The notes beneath the pieces were generated by a model. It saw only the letters and a list, made by a program, of their open reading frames with translations. It did not search any database and was not told where the DNA came from. A program made the translations under genes and the position numbers. DNA of 64,000 nucleotides, taken from NCBI RefSeq assembly GCF_900142705.1, contig NZ_FRBV01000014.1, forward strand, positions 1 to 64,000, in the 5' to 3' direction. Shown here in pieces: positions 26,428-36,140 of this stretch; position 1 is the first letter of the stretch; every line of letters starts with the position of its first letter. Source of the stretch: Nitrosospira sp. Nsp11. GTDB lineage: Bacteria > Pseudomonadota > Gammaproteobacteria > Burkholderiales > Nitrosomonadaceae.

Positions 26428-27516
26428 TCAAAGGCGGCCGTAATGGTATGCCGCTGTCTTTTCCTGTCGGCTCACGCGCTCTCGTATCGCATCTTCATAC
26501 TCCGCAAATCCCATGAGTGCGTGGGGTTGCGTTGATCCTTGCGTAGCCTTCAGCAGCGCATGCGCCCCAAGCTGCGCGGATTCAATCGCTAATTCAATTC
26601 CCATTCCGCTGAGCGGATCTGGCGCATAAGCAGCATCACCGACAGCGATCCAGCCTTCTCCCGACATCCTGTCGAACACCTGGGCGCCAGCCATACGGCC
26701 GGATATTTGTATCTTTCCTGATGCAGCCGACAGTAGAGGTGCGAGCAGCCGAGTGTTGCGAAGCTCGCGAACAAAAAATTCCTTCAGGGAGGCAGGCCTT
26801 TTTTTAACCTCATCGCGATCAGTACAGAAACCGGCAAAGTAACTGCCGTCCCCGACGGGCAATGCATACCACCAACCGTTGTCCATACCCTCGACATAAA
26901 GCGTATTCCCGGGCGATGGAACTGACCCGCTAACCGGCGTTCGTAAGAACGTCATCAAGGCAATCTTCGATGGTTCGGCTACGGGTGACCGGTCAACAAA
27001 CTGTGCGGCCACGCGGCCGGTAGCAAGGACTAGAAAACTGGCAGAGGCATGACTTCCGGCCTCATCCCCGACGGTTGCGGCGGCCGAGCGCATCAGGAGA
27101 TGCCACTGATCTCCGCTGCGCTCGATTCCCACAATTTTGGCATCGTCAATGATCAATACGCCCGCCATGCAAGCCACGTCACGCAGCGCCCGGTCGAAAA
27201 GCGGGCGCTCTATTGCGATACCGGCACCCCATGGATTAAACATTGCGTTAAATGTGACGGGCTCGGGCGTATCCCATAATGATATCGTCTCGTGGACTTC
27301 TACCCCGAGCGATGCCTTCTGAAAAAAATCGGGGCTGTAGCGTTCAATAAGGTGACGCGCGTGGCCAGACACGAGTTCGATGCCGCCTGCGGCATAACCG
27401 CCCCAATGTACGAGACCCACGCGCGCGCCGCCGCGCGCGAGCATGAGCGCGCATATCGCACCCGCCGGTCCACCGCCGACGACAGCAATATCTAAACTTC
27501 GGCTAAGCCCGGGCAT
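26428..27516 (-). CDS. FAD-dependent oxidoreductase (tryptophan halogenase / geranylgeranyl-reductase-like)
   Basis: 362 residues from the ATG at 27516; a GTG at 27564 would add 16 residues. The FAD site VVGGGPAGAICALMLARGGA is at about 11-30, and the second FAD motif GWIAVGDAAYAPDPLSGMG at about 275. No motif gives the substrate. Convergent with ygiD (48 bp apart) and divergent from the intradiol dioxygenase gene, which may mark a small aromatic-compound locus. Confidence 0.8.
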   Translation of the reverse strand: MPGLSRSLDIAVVGGGPAGAICALMLARGGARVGLVHWGGYAAGGIELVSGHARHLIERYSPDFFQKASLGVEVHETISLWDTPEPVTFNAMFNPWGAGIAIERPLFDRALRDVACMAGVLIIDDAKIVGIERSGDQWHLLMRSAAATVGDEAGSHASASFLVLATGRVAAQFVDRSPVAEPSKIALMTFLRTPVSGSVPSPGNTLYVEGMDNGWWYALPVGDGSYFAGFCTDRDEVKKRPASLKEFFVRELRNTRLLAPLLSAASGKIQISGRMAGAQVFDRMSGEGWIAVGDAAYAPDPLSGMGIELAIESAQLGAHALLKATQGSTQPHALMGFAEYEDAIRERVSRQEKTAAYHYGRL

Positions 27517-27847
27517 GCGCTGCAACGCCGGTTGTTGCACTTGAAAAATGCCCAGGTTCAACACTGACCCCGTTATCCACCAGCGAAGCTGTAGCTATAT
27601 TGATATCATTATCAGAATACGCAGTGGAAAAGCTGATTTAATGTCTGGATCGAGAGCAGCGATTTCACCCGGCGCATCGATCGCGCAGGCGTATACTCAT
27701 TCTGTACTAACATGATTTTATATGGAAGAATTCATTAGAAAAGAAGGTTTCCGGTGCGGAACATATTGCCCTGCAGGGATCGGTCTGCGGCAGAAAACCA
27801 AAACCGCATCTAATTCCAGCTTGCCATTATGAAAGAGGATATCGACC

Positions 27848-28531
27848 ATGAATCCGGATAAGAGAATGCAAAATCATCGCGTCATGTTGAGTCGTCGCAT
27901 GATATTGAAAGCATCGGCTGCAATATTCGCTACAGGCATATTGCCATCGCTCACTACAGTTTTTGCGCAACCGGCCCTGAACCGGACACAAGATCAGATC
28001 CTGGGTCCCTTTTATCCGATCATGAGCAAACCCGATCGCAGCGGAGACCTGACTCGGGTACCCGGCGGGTCGGGGCGTGCAAAGGGACAGCTTCTTATGG
28101 TTACCGGGCGCGTGCGGAATCCTGCAGGAAACCCAGTGGCAGGCGCGGAGATCGAAATATGGCAGGCCAATGCTTTCGGCCGCTATACGCATCCCGACGA
28201 TACGAACCCGGCGCCGCTCGATCCGAATTTCCAGGGTTTCGGCGCGGTAACCACCGGTCCCGATGGCCTCTATCAGTTCAAAACAATCAAACCCATACAT
28301 TATCCCGCGGGAATCACCGGCATCAGGCCGGCGCATATTCATTTTGACGTCAAGGGCCGCCACGACGTCCTCGTAACGCAGATGTACTTCGAAGGCGATC
28401 CATACAATGACAAGGATCCATACCTCCAGAGCACTCCCGATCCGGAAGCGTTGATCGTAAAGCTGCACTCACCAAGAACAGAAGAGCCTGAATTCATGGT
28501 CGCGGTATTCGATATTATATTCAGAGGCTAA
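27848..28531 (+). CDS. Intradiol ring-cleavage dioxygenase, probably Tat-exported
   Basis: 227 residues. The N-terminus has SRRMILKASAAIFATGILPS, a Tat-type signal (RR motif) cut near AQA. The catalytic domain shows GPFYP, VTGRVRNPAGNPVAGAEIEIWQ, a Tyr in FGRYTHPDD, YQFKTIKP and RPAHIHFDV, matching protocatechuate 3,4-dioxygenase-type enzymes with two Tyr and two His iron ligands. RBS GAAAGAGG lies 12 nt upstream. Exported intradiol dioxygenases of this size have unknown natural substrates. Confidence 0.87.
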   Translation: MNPDKRMQNHRVMLSRRMILKASAAIFATGILPSLTTVFAQPALNRTQDQILGPFYPIMSKPDRSGDLTRVPGGSGRAKGQLLMVTGRVRNPAGNPVAGAEIEIWQANAFGRYTHPDDTNPAPLDPNFQGFGAVTTGPDGLYQFKTIKPIHYPAGITGIRPAHIHFDVKGRHDVLVTQMYFEGDPYNDKDPYLQSTPDPEALIVKLHSPRTEEPEFMVAVFDIIFRG

Positions 28532-28654
28532 TGTCGCTGGCTGGTTACGCATACCTGAACCTCGGCCGGTTATATAGCGAATGGCGAAGGGATCACTGTA
28601 AGTTTTACGTATGCATGACCTTGAGAATTCAATGATTATTGTGATCAACAGGAC

Positions 28655-29653
28655 ATGAAATACCTCGGTCATCTCTCGACGAATGATCCTTTTTATACAT
28701 ACCTTCGCAACGATATTATTCCTCTGCTGGACGTCGGCATAAATTCTCCCGACTTCCGTGTATATCAACTACCGGCGTCCAACCACGTCTACCTCTACGA
28801 AGACAGCCACAGCCACACCCGCATTATCGGAAAATTTTTTGGCGGCGTCGCCGGCTTCGGGCCGGAGGTCGCCTTTCATCGAATGGAGCGAGAATTCAAT
28901 AACCTGAATTATCTCCGAAGCATCGGCTTTAAAGGCTATCCGCATTACGTCGCGCGCCCCTTGGGGCGAAACGCCGATCTGAATAAGGTATTGGTAGAAG
29001 AATTCTGCTACGGCACGCCGCTTGCGGACTTCATCGTCAAGGCGATTCGCGAAAACGCCCGCGATATTCTTTTTCAAAAACTTGCTGCACTCGCCTATTT
29101 TCTCGCAACACTGCACAACCGAACTGCACACGACAGCAAAGTAGACTTCAACAAAGACGGTGTATATTTCGATCGCATTATGGAACAATTGACCAATGCC
29201 CGGCGTGTCGAGCGGGACGAAGCTTTGGAGTTTTACCGGTTCAAGGACCAGTGGCGGGAGAAAACCTTTATGTGGGAAGACCAACAGGTCCTTGTTCACA
29301 GCGATGTCACCCCGGCTAATATTCTGTTTGGCGACGGCCCCTGGGTGATCGTTATCGATCTGGAACGGATGAAATCGGCGGACAGGGTTTTTGATCTTGG
29401 GAGAGTGGTCGGAGAACTCAAGCATTTCTTCATGCAGAAAACCGGTGATAAATGGCTGGCCGAGCCGTTTATCGGGCATTTTCTATGGGAGTATGCCTGT
29501 CACTTTCCTGATCGTGACGCCGCTTTCGGCGCCATCACCCGGCGTATCCCCTTTTATTCGGGACTCACCCTCCTGCGCATCGCCCGCAATGCATGGATCG
29601 GTAAGAAATATAGCCGCCAATTACTGGATGAAGCCAAAAAAACGTTGAGGTAA
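28655..29653 (+). CDS. APH-like small-molecule phosphotransferase
   Basis: 332 residues. Kinase-like fold: catalytic loop VHSDVTPANILF (about 220-231; Asp and Asn), then metal-binding Asp in VIDLERMKSADRVFDLGR (about 240). This is the APH/choline-kinase type. It ends 2 nt before the HAD gene, so the two are co-translated. A paired kinase and phosphatase suggests action on the same or successive phosphorylated metabolites; the substrate is unknown. Not assumed to be an antibiotic-resistance gene. Confidence 0.8.
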   Translation: MKYLGHLSTNDPFYTYLRNDIIPLLDVGINSPDFRVYQLPASNHVYLYEDSHSHTRIIGKFFGGVAGFGPEVAFHRMEREFNNLNYLRSIGFKGYPHYVARPLGRNADLNKVLVEEFCYGTPLADFIVKAIRENARDILFQKLAALAYFLATLHNRTAHDSKVDFNKDGVYFDRIMEQLTNARRVERDEALEFYRFKDQWREKTFMWEDQQVLVHSDVTPANILFGDGPWVIVIDLERMKSADRVFDLGRVVGELKHFFMQKTGDKWLAEPFIGHFLWEYACHFPDRDAAFGAITRRIPFYSGLTLLRIARNAWIGKKYSRQLLDEAKKTLR

Positions 29654-29655
29654 TC

Positions 29656-30414
29656 ATGACGATAAAAGGCATTCTATTTGATCTCTACGGCACTCTGATC
29701 GATATCGAGACCAATGAGTCGATGGAGGAAATCTACCGCGCGATTGCTCACTATCTGACCTACCAGGGAGTATATTTGCACCGCTGGGAAGTAAGGGAGC
29801 GTTATTATCAAATCATGAAGCAGCAGAAGGAAGCGCGCGGGGAGGAATATCCTGAAATTGATGTAGAAGCCATATGGAACGAATTACTCATGCAGGAAGG
29901 CATCCGGTCAGCGCCCATCCGGGGGCAAGTAGCGAAGGTTATTTCCCATATTTACCGCGGCATATCCTGCAATCGCCTTCAGCTATATCCCGGCGTCAAG
30001 CAAGTATTGAATGAATTGCGGATGAGCTACCGCCTGGCCCTCATCTCGGATGCCCAGTCCTGTTTTGCGCAGCCTGAAATCCGTGCCGTCGGGCTGGAAG
30101 GCTACTTCGAGTCTACCGTTATCTCCAGCCATTATGGCTTCAGAAAACCCGACTCCCGTCTTTTTCAACGAACGCTCGGCAACATGAACCTCAAACCGGC
30201 TGAAGTGATCTGGGTGGGTAATGACATGTTCCGAGACATCTATGGAGCGAAGTTACTGGGAATCAAGAATATCTTCATTGATTCCAACCAAGGCGCAAAA
30301 TCCTATAAGGATGTGGCTCCGGATTACCGTGCCCAGAAATTCGCGGACGTTCTCAAAGGCGTGGCGATGCTGAGACAAGCGAACGCTACTGCTACTATTA
30401 ACCCGGATACCTGA
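29656..30414 (+). CDS. HAD-superfamily phosphatase
   Basis: 252 residues. Motif I FDLYGTLID (Asp about 9), motif II LISDAQ (about 126), Lys in HYGFRKPDSRLF, and motif IV VGNDMFRDIYGA (Asp about 191). Coupled to the kinase gene 2 nt upstream. The 3' end overlaps the opposing secreted-protein gene by 17 bp. Confidence 0.88.
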   Translation: MTIKGILFDLYGTLIDIETNESMEEIYRAIAHYLTYQGVYLHRWEVRERYYQIMKQQKEARGEEYPEIDVEAIWNELLMQEGIRSAPIRGQVAKVISHIYRGISCNRLQLYPGVKQVLNELRMSYRLALISDAQSCFAQPEIRAVGLEGYFESTVISSHYGFRKPDSRLFQRTLGNMNLKPAEVIWVGNDMFRDIYGAKLLGIKNIFIDSNQGAKSYKDVAPDYRAQKFADVLKGVAMLRQANATATINPDT

Positions 30415-31267
30415 ACTTCAATCGGTTAACGAAGGGTGCTGAAAGTGTAAAATCGCTGTCACTTGGTATGAAAACACTACAGCTATGTTCCGCGCCCTCA
30501 TCGTTTATCTTGAGGTTGGCAAATATTGCCTTATCCGCTGGACGTGCCACCCGAATTTGCGACGTTCCCGCATCTAACTTATAGCCAACTGGTAAGATCC
30601 TCCGGGCTTCGGCGCCTTCGAATTTTGAGACAGCACCTCGGGTGAGGAAAGAATGCCGAACTTCAGGCTGTACCTGCGGTTTTGAGGAGCCAGTCTTTGT
30701 CCATTTGACATTCAACAGAAATTCTTCGTTATGCGGTAAGTTTGGCGAAGCCCAGCATGTCAGGCCTTCGCGCTTCTGCATGCAAGTAGACCAGTCCTCC
30801 ACCGCCTTCGATGCGACAGGATGCCCGACAGCGGACCTCTGCATGAAAAACTCCGCTGCCTGGGATGAATCCACCGTTGAATTCTTCGAGCAATAGCCGC
30901 TCTTCCACTGCGTGAATCGCTCCTCATTCAAGACGAGGCCCGATGAGCCTGCCCCGGAGTTCGCACCGGTGCTCGTTCCACCATCGTCGAGAGTGAAGAG
31001 CCCATATGAAAGACCTAACGAGCCATCATCGGCGGATTGACGCGCGCGCTTGACTGCGGTCAATGCTTGCGCGAAATTCAAGGAACATAATTCTGCGTAT
31101 AGCGATCGATCTCTCAGCCGAGCATCGGCTTGGGGATACTCGCTATAGAACCCATTCGTAAGAATATTATGACAGGTACTTTCAGCAGCGGACGCGCTTC
31201 CCGGCAAAATAAAGGCGATAAACGGCATGGATAAAATGAAGGCAATGACGGCATTTCGGTTTTTCAT
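30398..31267 (-). CDS. Secreted hypothetical protein
   Basis: 289 residues. The signal peptide ends near SASA (about residue 27). The mature part has about eight Cys, probably in disulfides, and a Ser/Gly-rich insert (GGTSTGANSGAGSSG, about 98-112). No family recognised. It converges on the HAD gene. Periplasmic or outer-membrane location is inferred from the signal alone. Confidence 0.7.
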   Translation of the reverse strand: MKNRNAVIAFILSMPFIAFILPGSASAAESTCHNILTNGFYSEYPQADARLRDRSLYAELCSLNFAQALTAVKRARQSADDGSLGLSYGLFTLDDGGTSTGANSGAGSSGLVLNEERFTQWKSGYCSKNSTVDSSQAAEFFMQRSAVGHPVASKAVEDWSTCMQKREGLTCWASPNLPHNEEFLLNVKWTKTGSSKPQVQPEVRHSFLTRGAVSKFEGAEARRILPVGYKLDAGTSQIRVARPADKAIFANLKINDEGAEHSCSVFIPSDSDFTLSAPFVNRLKFRYPG

Positions 31268-31641
31268 GATGTTCCTCCGCGGCAGTAAGCATAGTATAGC
31301 TAAGATGGGCCGTTTGGATAAGACGAAGGACTGTCGACTCTAATACCATTTTTTGCGCTGAGCCAAATCAAGAAGGCGATTGATACCTATACAACATCCT
31401 GACCCGTATGATTCTGCATCGCGCTCTTATATGATGCTTCCTGGTCTATGGGGAAGAAATCCATTGAGTAGCAGCGAATTCCCGGAGCGCTCTTTAATAC
31501 TGCGCTTTGTTAGCCATCACACAGAAAAGCGCTTTACTCTATGCTCAACTAGCGGCAGGCAGAAGCTCTGCCATTATTCCATGGTTGGCAAGATGATCAG
31601 AAGAGCCATACGTCATCAACTGGAAGGCCCTTCTCTCTGGA
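31268..31641. other. Intergenic region between divergent genes
   Basis: Nothing recognised; it should hold the promoters of the secreted protein and of the c-di-GMP enzyme. A 96-codon frame (31380-31670) overlaps the start of the next gene and looks like a shadow. Confidence 0.45.
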
Positions 31642-34600
31642 GTGGCCTCCGCTTTTTTAATATCCGATGATAAAGTTCCTTTCTCGCTCAACCGTAATAT
31701 GATGAGTCGGAACCCATGGCTCATCGTTTTGCTTTACGCCGCCTTTTCAACGCTTTGGATTGTCGTTGCGGGCTATTTGATCTCGCTCTCCCATGATGAT
31801 CCGGTTTTGCGGAGCCGTGCCTATCTCGCGAAAGAACTGATTCTTGTCGCGATCAGTAGTGTCATGTTTTATCTGCTGCTTAAGTGGAGTCGAAACAACG
31901 TCATTCCTTCGGGGTCACCCGGACCGGATTCCGGAAACGTCTCGTTAAATCGGTTATTGCTGATATTTTTCTCGATGGCCATGGTCGCACCCCTGGTTAG
32001 TATCGGCATCGTCAAGATATATGAGCCACAAATAGAGCGGGATGCATATGCGAATCTTCAAACTATCGTTGACCTTAAAGCAGAACAGATCGAGCTTTGG
32101 CTGGCCGAGCGACACGGGGATGCGGAAGCATTAGCGATGAGTCAGGCGCTCGTCGAGCGGATAGTGAATCTGAAGCGCGATACCGATGGGCGCCTGCAAC
32201 AGCTCATTCGCAGCCGGTTGGACGCGGTTCGGCAGGCCTATAGCTACGAGTCTGTACTGCTGATGGATATAAAAGGACAGCCTCTGCTGGCGTTAGGCGA
32301 TGCGCATAAACTGCCTGCTATTACCAGGACATTACTGACTGCTGCCTTGCAGACGCGCGAGATACAGAGCAGTGACCTGTTTCTGGACGAAAGTGGGGAA
32401 GCCCGGCTGGATATCGTAGTGCCTCTGGTTCACGATGGCATGAGCAACGAGGCTGTCGCAGTCGTCGTTTTGCGCGCGGATCTCGAACAATTTCTGGTTC
32501 CGCTGGTGGAAAAATGGCCCGGTCGCAGCCCCAGCGCGGAGACACTGCTAATCCGTAAAGCAGGTGAAAATATCACCTATCTTAATAAATTGCGCCACAC
32601 CGGAAGCTCCGGGGGCGCCACGTTGCAACGCCAATCGTTAGCCGCGAGGGAAAACTTGCCTGGCGCCATTGCAGCACGAGAAGGCCAGCGTGGAACGGCG
32701 AGTGGAACCGATTATCGCGGGGAGCCGGTCATCGCAGTTTACCGGCCAATTTCCGGCTCTGCCTGGCAGCTGCTCGCAAAAATCGATCATAGTGAGGTAC
32801 TTGCCCAATTATGGACCCTGGTATTCTGGGTCAGCGTGGTAATTTTAATTGCGATGGCTACGGTAGGCGTAATGTTGCTGCTGCTCTGGCGTCAGCAGCA
32901 ACGCGCTCATCAACTGGAGTTGATTGTCCGCACTGCCGAGCAAGACCGCCTCCTCAAGTATTTTTACGAATTGCCATTTATCGGTATGGCAATCATCTCT
33001 CCCGAAACCAGGCGCTGGCTGCGATTCAACAACCAGTTATGCGAAATGCTTGGTTATTCCCGCGAGGAACTCACCGAAAAGAATCTGGCTGAGATGACAT
33101 ATCCGGCGGACATGAAAAAAGACATTGCCGATCTGGAACGTGTCCTGCGGGGAGAGTCGGAAGGCTATGCAACGAACAAACGTTTCCTCCGCAAAGATGG
33201 TTCGATTGTGATGGCCAACATGGATGTCAAATGCGTACACAGAAATAGTGGCGAAGTTCATTACGTCGTCACCATGATCCGCGATGTAACCGAGCAGGAG
33301 CGGCAAAAGGCCGAAATTCTTGCTGCGCAAAGTCAGTTGCAAGCCACGCTGGATGCCATACCCGATCTGCTATTCGAGCTAGACCTCGACGGCTGCTGCC
33401 ATGCCTATCATTCCGCACGCACTTACCTGCCTGGTTCTCCTGTTGAAGATTTGCTTGGCAAGAAAATTTCAGATGTTCTTCCGCCGAGCGCGGCAGATAT
33501 TGTCCTGTCAGCATTGCTGGAGGCTCAGAAAAAAGGGCTGTCATCCGGCAAGCAAGTAGAACTGGAGCTTTCAGGAGAAAAAGGCAGGTTGTGGTTTGAA
33601 CTCTCCGTCTCCCGAAAGCAGCTGAGTGCCGAGCTGGAGCCTCGCTTCATTGTTCTCGCGCGAGATATCACCGAACGTAAGGCATCCGAACAGCGCATCA
33701 TGCAACTTGCTCACTACGATCCTCTCACTGCGCTTCCTAACCGCGCGTTGCTGGCGGATCGGATGAAGGTCGCGATTAAACGCGCCGAACGGCGTTCTGG
33801 CCGGCTCGCCCTGCTATTCGTGGATCTCGACCGTTTCAAGCCGATCAACGATTCGCTTGGACACGACATTGGCGATCATTTGCTTAAAGCTGTGGCGGAA
33901 CGCATGCAAGCTTCAGTTCGTAGCGTTGATACGGTAAGCCGGGTCGGAGGCGACGAATTTGTTGTCCTATTGAGCGAGATCGAAACGACAGAGGATGCGG
34001 CACGCGTTGCGGAAAAACTTATTTTTGGATTATCGCAGCCATATCTGATTGAAGAGCATGAGTTGCTGTTGACCGCAAGCATCGGCATTTGCATCTATCC
34101 GGACAATGGTAAGGAATCCAATATTCTGTTACGCAATGCAGATGCCTCGATGTACACCGCTAAGGAAGCCGGCCGAAACCGTTATCAATTCTACTCGCGT
34201 GACATGACGGTGCGGGCAATCGAACGGGTCAGTCTTGAACACGATCTGCGGGGCGCAGCTGAACGCGGCGAAATATTTTTGGTGTACCAGCCGCAAATCG
34301 AGCTTGCGACGGAGCGAATAATCGGCGCGGAGGTGCTGATGCGCTGGCAGCACCCTATGCGCGGGCTCATTTCGCCGATTCGATTCATTCCCGTCGCAGA
34401 GGATAGCGGCTTGATTCTCGCAATGGGAGAATGGGCGCTGCGCGAAGCCTGCGGGCAGGCCCGGATATGGCGCGATCGCGGGTTACTGGATATATGTATC
34501 TCGGTCAACGTTTCGGCGGTCCAATTCCGTCAAACCGATTTTGTCGTTACCGTTGAGCGCGCACTCAGGGATGCAGGACTATCGCACGGCAACCTGGAGC

Positions 34601-35022
34601 TGGAACTCACCGAAAGCGTAGTGATGCAGGGGATGGAGCCTACCCTGGGGAAATTACGGGAACTGGACGCTCTTGGAGTAAAGGTCGCAATCGATGACTT
34701 TGGCACCGGCTACTCGAGCCTCTCATACCTGCGGCAGTTTACGGTCGCTAGATTGAAAATCGATCAGTCCTTCGTACGGGACTTGCCGGGCAATGTTGAC
34801 GCTAAAGCCATCGCGGCGGCGATTGTGGCCATGGGCCTTAGCCTCGGCTTGCGCATTATTGCCGAGGGCGTGGAGACCAAAGCGCAGGCGGAATTTCTGC
34901 AAAGCGTCTCATGCAAGGAAGGCCAGGGTTATCTGTATGCCTGGCCTATGGCAGCCGACGAGTTTGAAGCATGGGTAGCGGAATGGCAGAGCCGAACAGA
35001 CAAGAAGTCGCACGCAGTTTGA
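31642..35022 (+). CDS. Membrane-bound PAS-GGDEF-EAL cyclic-di-GMP enzyme
   Basis: 1126 residues from a GTG; ATG 31699/31702 would also work. There are two spans near the N-terminus (about 28-50 and 65-82), a third at about 110-130, a periplasmic sensor domain to about 385, a span at about 390-418, two PAS domains (about 435-555 and 560-675), GGDEF (RVGGDEFVVLLS at about 767, with inhibitory-site R-S-V-D five residues before it) and EAL (EVLMRWQHP at about 896; DDFGTGYSSL). All catalytic motifs are intact, so it may both make and break c-di-GMP. The PelD protein in this window carries a c-di-GMP receptor motif. Confidence 0.9.
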   Translation: MASAFLISDDKVPFSLNRNMMSRNPWLIVLLYAAFSTLWIVVAGYLISLSHDDPVLRSRAYLAKELILVAISSVMFYLLLKWSRNNVIPSGSPGPDSGNVSLNRLLLIFFSMAMVAPLVSIGIVKIYEPQIERDAYANLQTIVDLKAEQIELWLAERHGDAEALAMSQALVERIVNLKRDTDGRLQQLIRSRLDAVRQAYSYESVLLMDIKGQPLLALGDAHKLPAITRTLLTAALQTREIQSSDLFLDESGEARLDIVVPLVHDGMSNEAVAVVVLRADLEQFLVPLVEKWPGRSPSAETLLIRKAGENITYLNKLRHTGSSGGATLQRQSLAARENLPGAIAAREGQRGTASGTDYRGEPVIAVYRPISGSAWQLLAKIDHSEVLAQLWTLVFWVSVVILIAMATVGVMLLLLWRQQQRAHQLELIVRTAEQDRLLKYFYELPFIGMAIISPETRRWLRFNNQLCEMLGYSREELTEKNLAEMTYPADMKKDIADLERVLRGESEGYATNKRFLRKDGSIVMANMDVKCVHRNSGEVHYVVTMIRDVTEQERQKAEILAAQSQLQATLDAIPDLLFELDLDGCCHAYHSARTYLPGSPVEDLLGKKISDVLPPSAADIVLSALLEAQKKGLSSGKQVELELSGEKGRLWFELSVSRKQLSAELEPRFIVLARDITERKASEQRIMQLAHYDPLTALPNRALLADRMKVAIKRAERRSGRLALLFVDLDRFKPINDSLGHDIGDHLLKAVAERMQASVRSVDTVSRVGGDEFVVLLSEIETTEDAARVAEKLIFGLSQPYLIEEHELLLTASIGICIYPDNGKESNILLRNADASMYTAKEAGRNRYQFYSRDMTVRAIERVSLEHDLRGAAERGEIFLVYQPQIELATERIIGAEVLMRWQHPMRGLISPIRFIPVAEDSGLILAMGEWALREACGQARIWRDRGLLDICISVNVSAVQFRQTDFVVTVERALRDAGLSHGNLELELTESVVMQGMEPTLGKLRELDALGVKVAIDDFGTGYSSLSYLRQFTVARLKIDQSFVRDLPGNVDAKAIAAAIVAMGLSLGLRIIAEGVETKAQAEFLQSVSCKEGQGYLYAWPMAADEFEAWVAEWQSRTDKKSHAV

Positions 35023-35158
35023 ATCGAAGAATCGAAGAAGCAAAGGCGCATCGAAATTCGTCAAAATATCAGTTGAGGGGAGCCTGAGACACTCCGTGAA
35101 AATCGTGATTCTTCCCGCGCGTTTGTTTCTACCTGTATTGCGGCTTGGCCACTCTTGC

Positions 35159-35344
35159 TTAATTCTTCTCTTCCCGATTCTCGGTCCTCTCCTTTTTGAC
35201 TGGATTCTGCAGTGTATAACCCTCCTCATTTGCCTTGTAACCGCCATAAGCGCCTACGCCCGCTGCTGCCAGCAGCCAGCAGCCCGACAGCATAGGCACT
35301 GTCAGTAAAAGCGTTACCAGATAAAGCAATGACCGTACTTTCAT
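35159..35344 (-). CDS. Small glycine-rich lipoprotein
   Basis: 61 residues, with AGGAG 7 nt upstream of the ATG. The lipobox LSGC places Cys at about 22. It is followed by a short small-residue stretch (LLAAAGVGAYGGYKANEEG) like a glycine-zipper segment, then a basic tail. No family known to me; probably outer-membrane anchored. Confidence 0.65.
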   Translation of the reverse strand: MKVRSLLYLVTLLLTVPMLSGCWLLAAAGVGAYGGYKANEEGYTLQNPVKKERTENREEKN

Positions 35345-35745
35345 TAGCGATCTCCTGAAGTTAAAAAATGCTGGTTTTGTGATCCCGCTTAAAGCAGCGT
35401 ATCGCTAAAATCATAGGTGAATGAGTGTTAAAGTCTGTGCGGTTGCAAACGTTTGTCATTGCGTACGCGCAGTATACTAGAACATAAACGGGTCCTTACT
35501 ACCCTTTTTATTACCCTTATTACCGCCGCCATCGCGAGCGCGTTCGAAGCGCCGCCGACTTGACTGTATAGCTATGATACGTCAAAGACGATTTCATACT
35601 TCCAAATGAAATGAGCATCGGATCATGGCGCTCTTACTCGATCATGAATTCTGTCAATGACAGGCAAACCGGAATGATTACGCGAGCCATATGCAGAAGC
35701 TGTAGCCCCTGCGATTCCACCGAAAAATTCCCAAAGGAGACAGGT
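35345..35745. other. Intergenic region with upstream extension of the next frame
   Basis: No gene. An open frame from 35611 leads into the DUF2591-like gene, but the ribosome site decides for the start at 35746. Confidence 0.5.
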
Positions 35746-36060
35746 ATGAAAGTATCCGAGCTTAAAGACGAACTGCTCGATTACTGGGCGGCGAAAGCAA
35801 ATGGTGCAACGGAAGTGCACGTAATTGATTCACACTGCGTCATCAATCATGTTCGCTGGGAACCGTCGCTCGACTGGTCGCAAGGCGGGCCTATTATAGA
35901 AAGAGAGGGAATTAACCTCAGTCATAGCCTGGAGCCAGGTTCGGAGCACTGTACAGCATATATGAGATCCGGAAGAAACCGGCAAAAAGGGCTCACGCCC
36001 TTGATCGCCGCTATGCGGTGCTATGTCGATTTCAAGTTCGGCGAGGAAGTTGAGGAGTAA
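35746..36060 (+). CDS. DUF2591-like (NinX-type) protein
   Basis: 104 residues from the ATG at 35746 (AAAGGAGA upstream). MKVSELKDELLDYWAAKANG, then WEPSLDWSQGGPIIERE and FGEEVEE at the end, match the NinX/DUF2591 pattern known from lambdoid phages and bacterial genomes. Function unknown. It may be a phage remnant, though no other phage gene is near. Confidence 0.75.
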   Translation: MKVSELKDELLDYWAAKANGATEVHVIDSHCVINHVRWEPSLDWSQGGPIIEREGINLSHSLEPGSEHCTAYMRSGRNRQKGLTPLIAAMRCYVDFKFGEEVEE

Positions 36061-36140
36061 TGCCCGAGCTGTCACTTATAAACCTGGGACGGCATTGGAG
36101 AAAGGATGCGACGCGACACGCGGGCATGATGCGATAACAT

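Noticed and set aside
28769-29479. 236-codon - strand frame inside the kinase gene
   Set aside because: Antisense of a gene with kinase motifs; no recognisable protein features.
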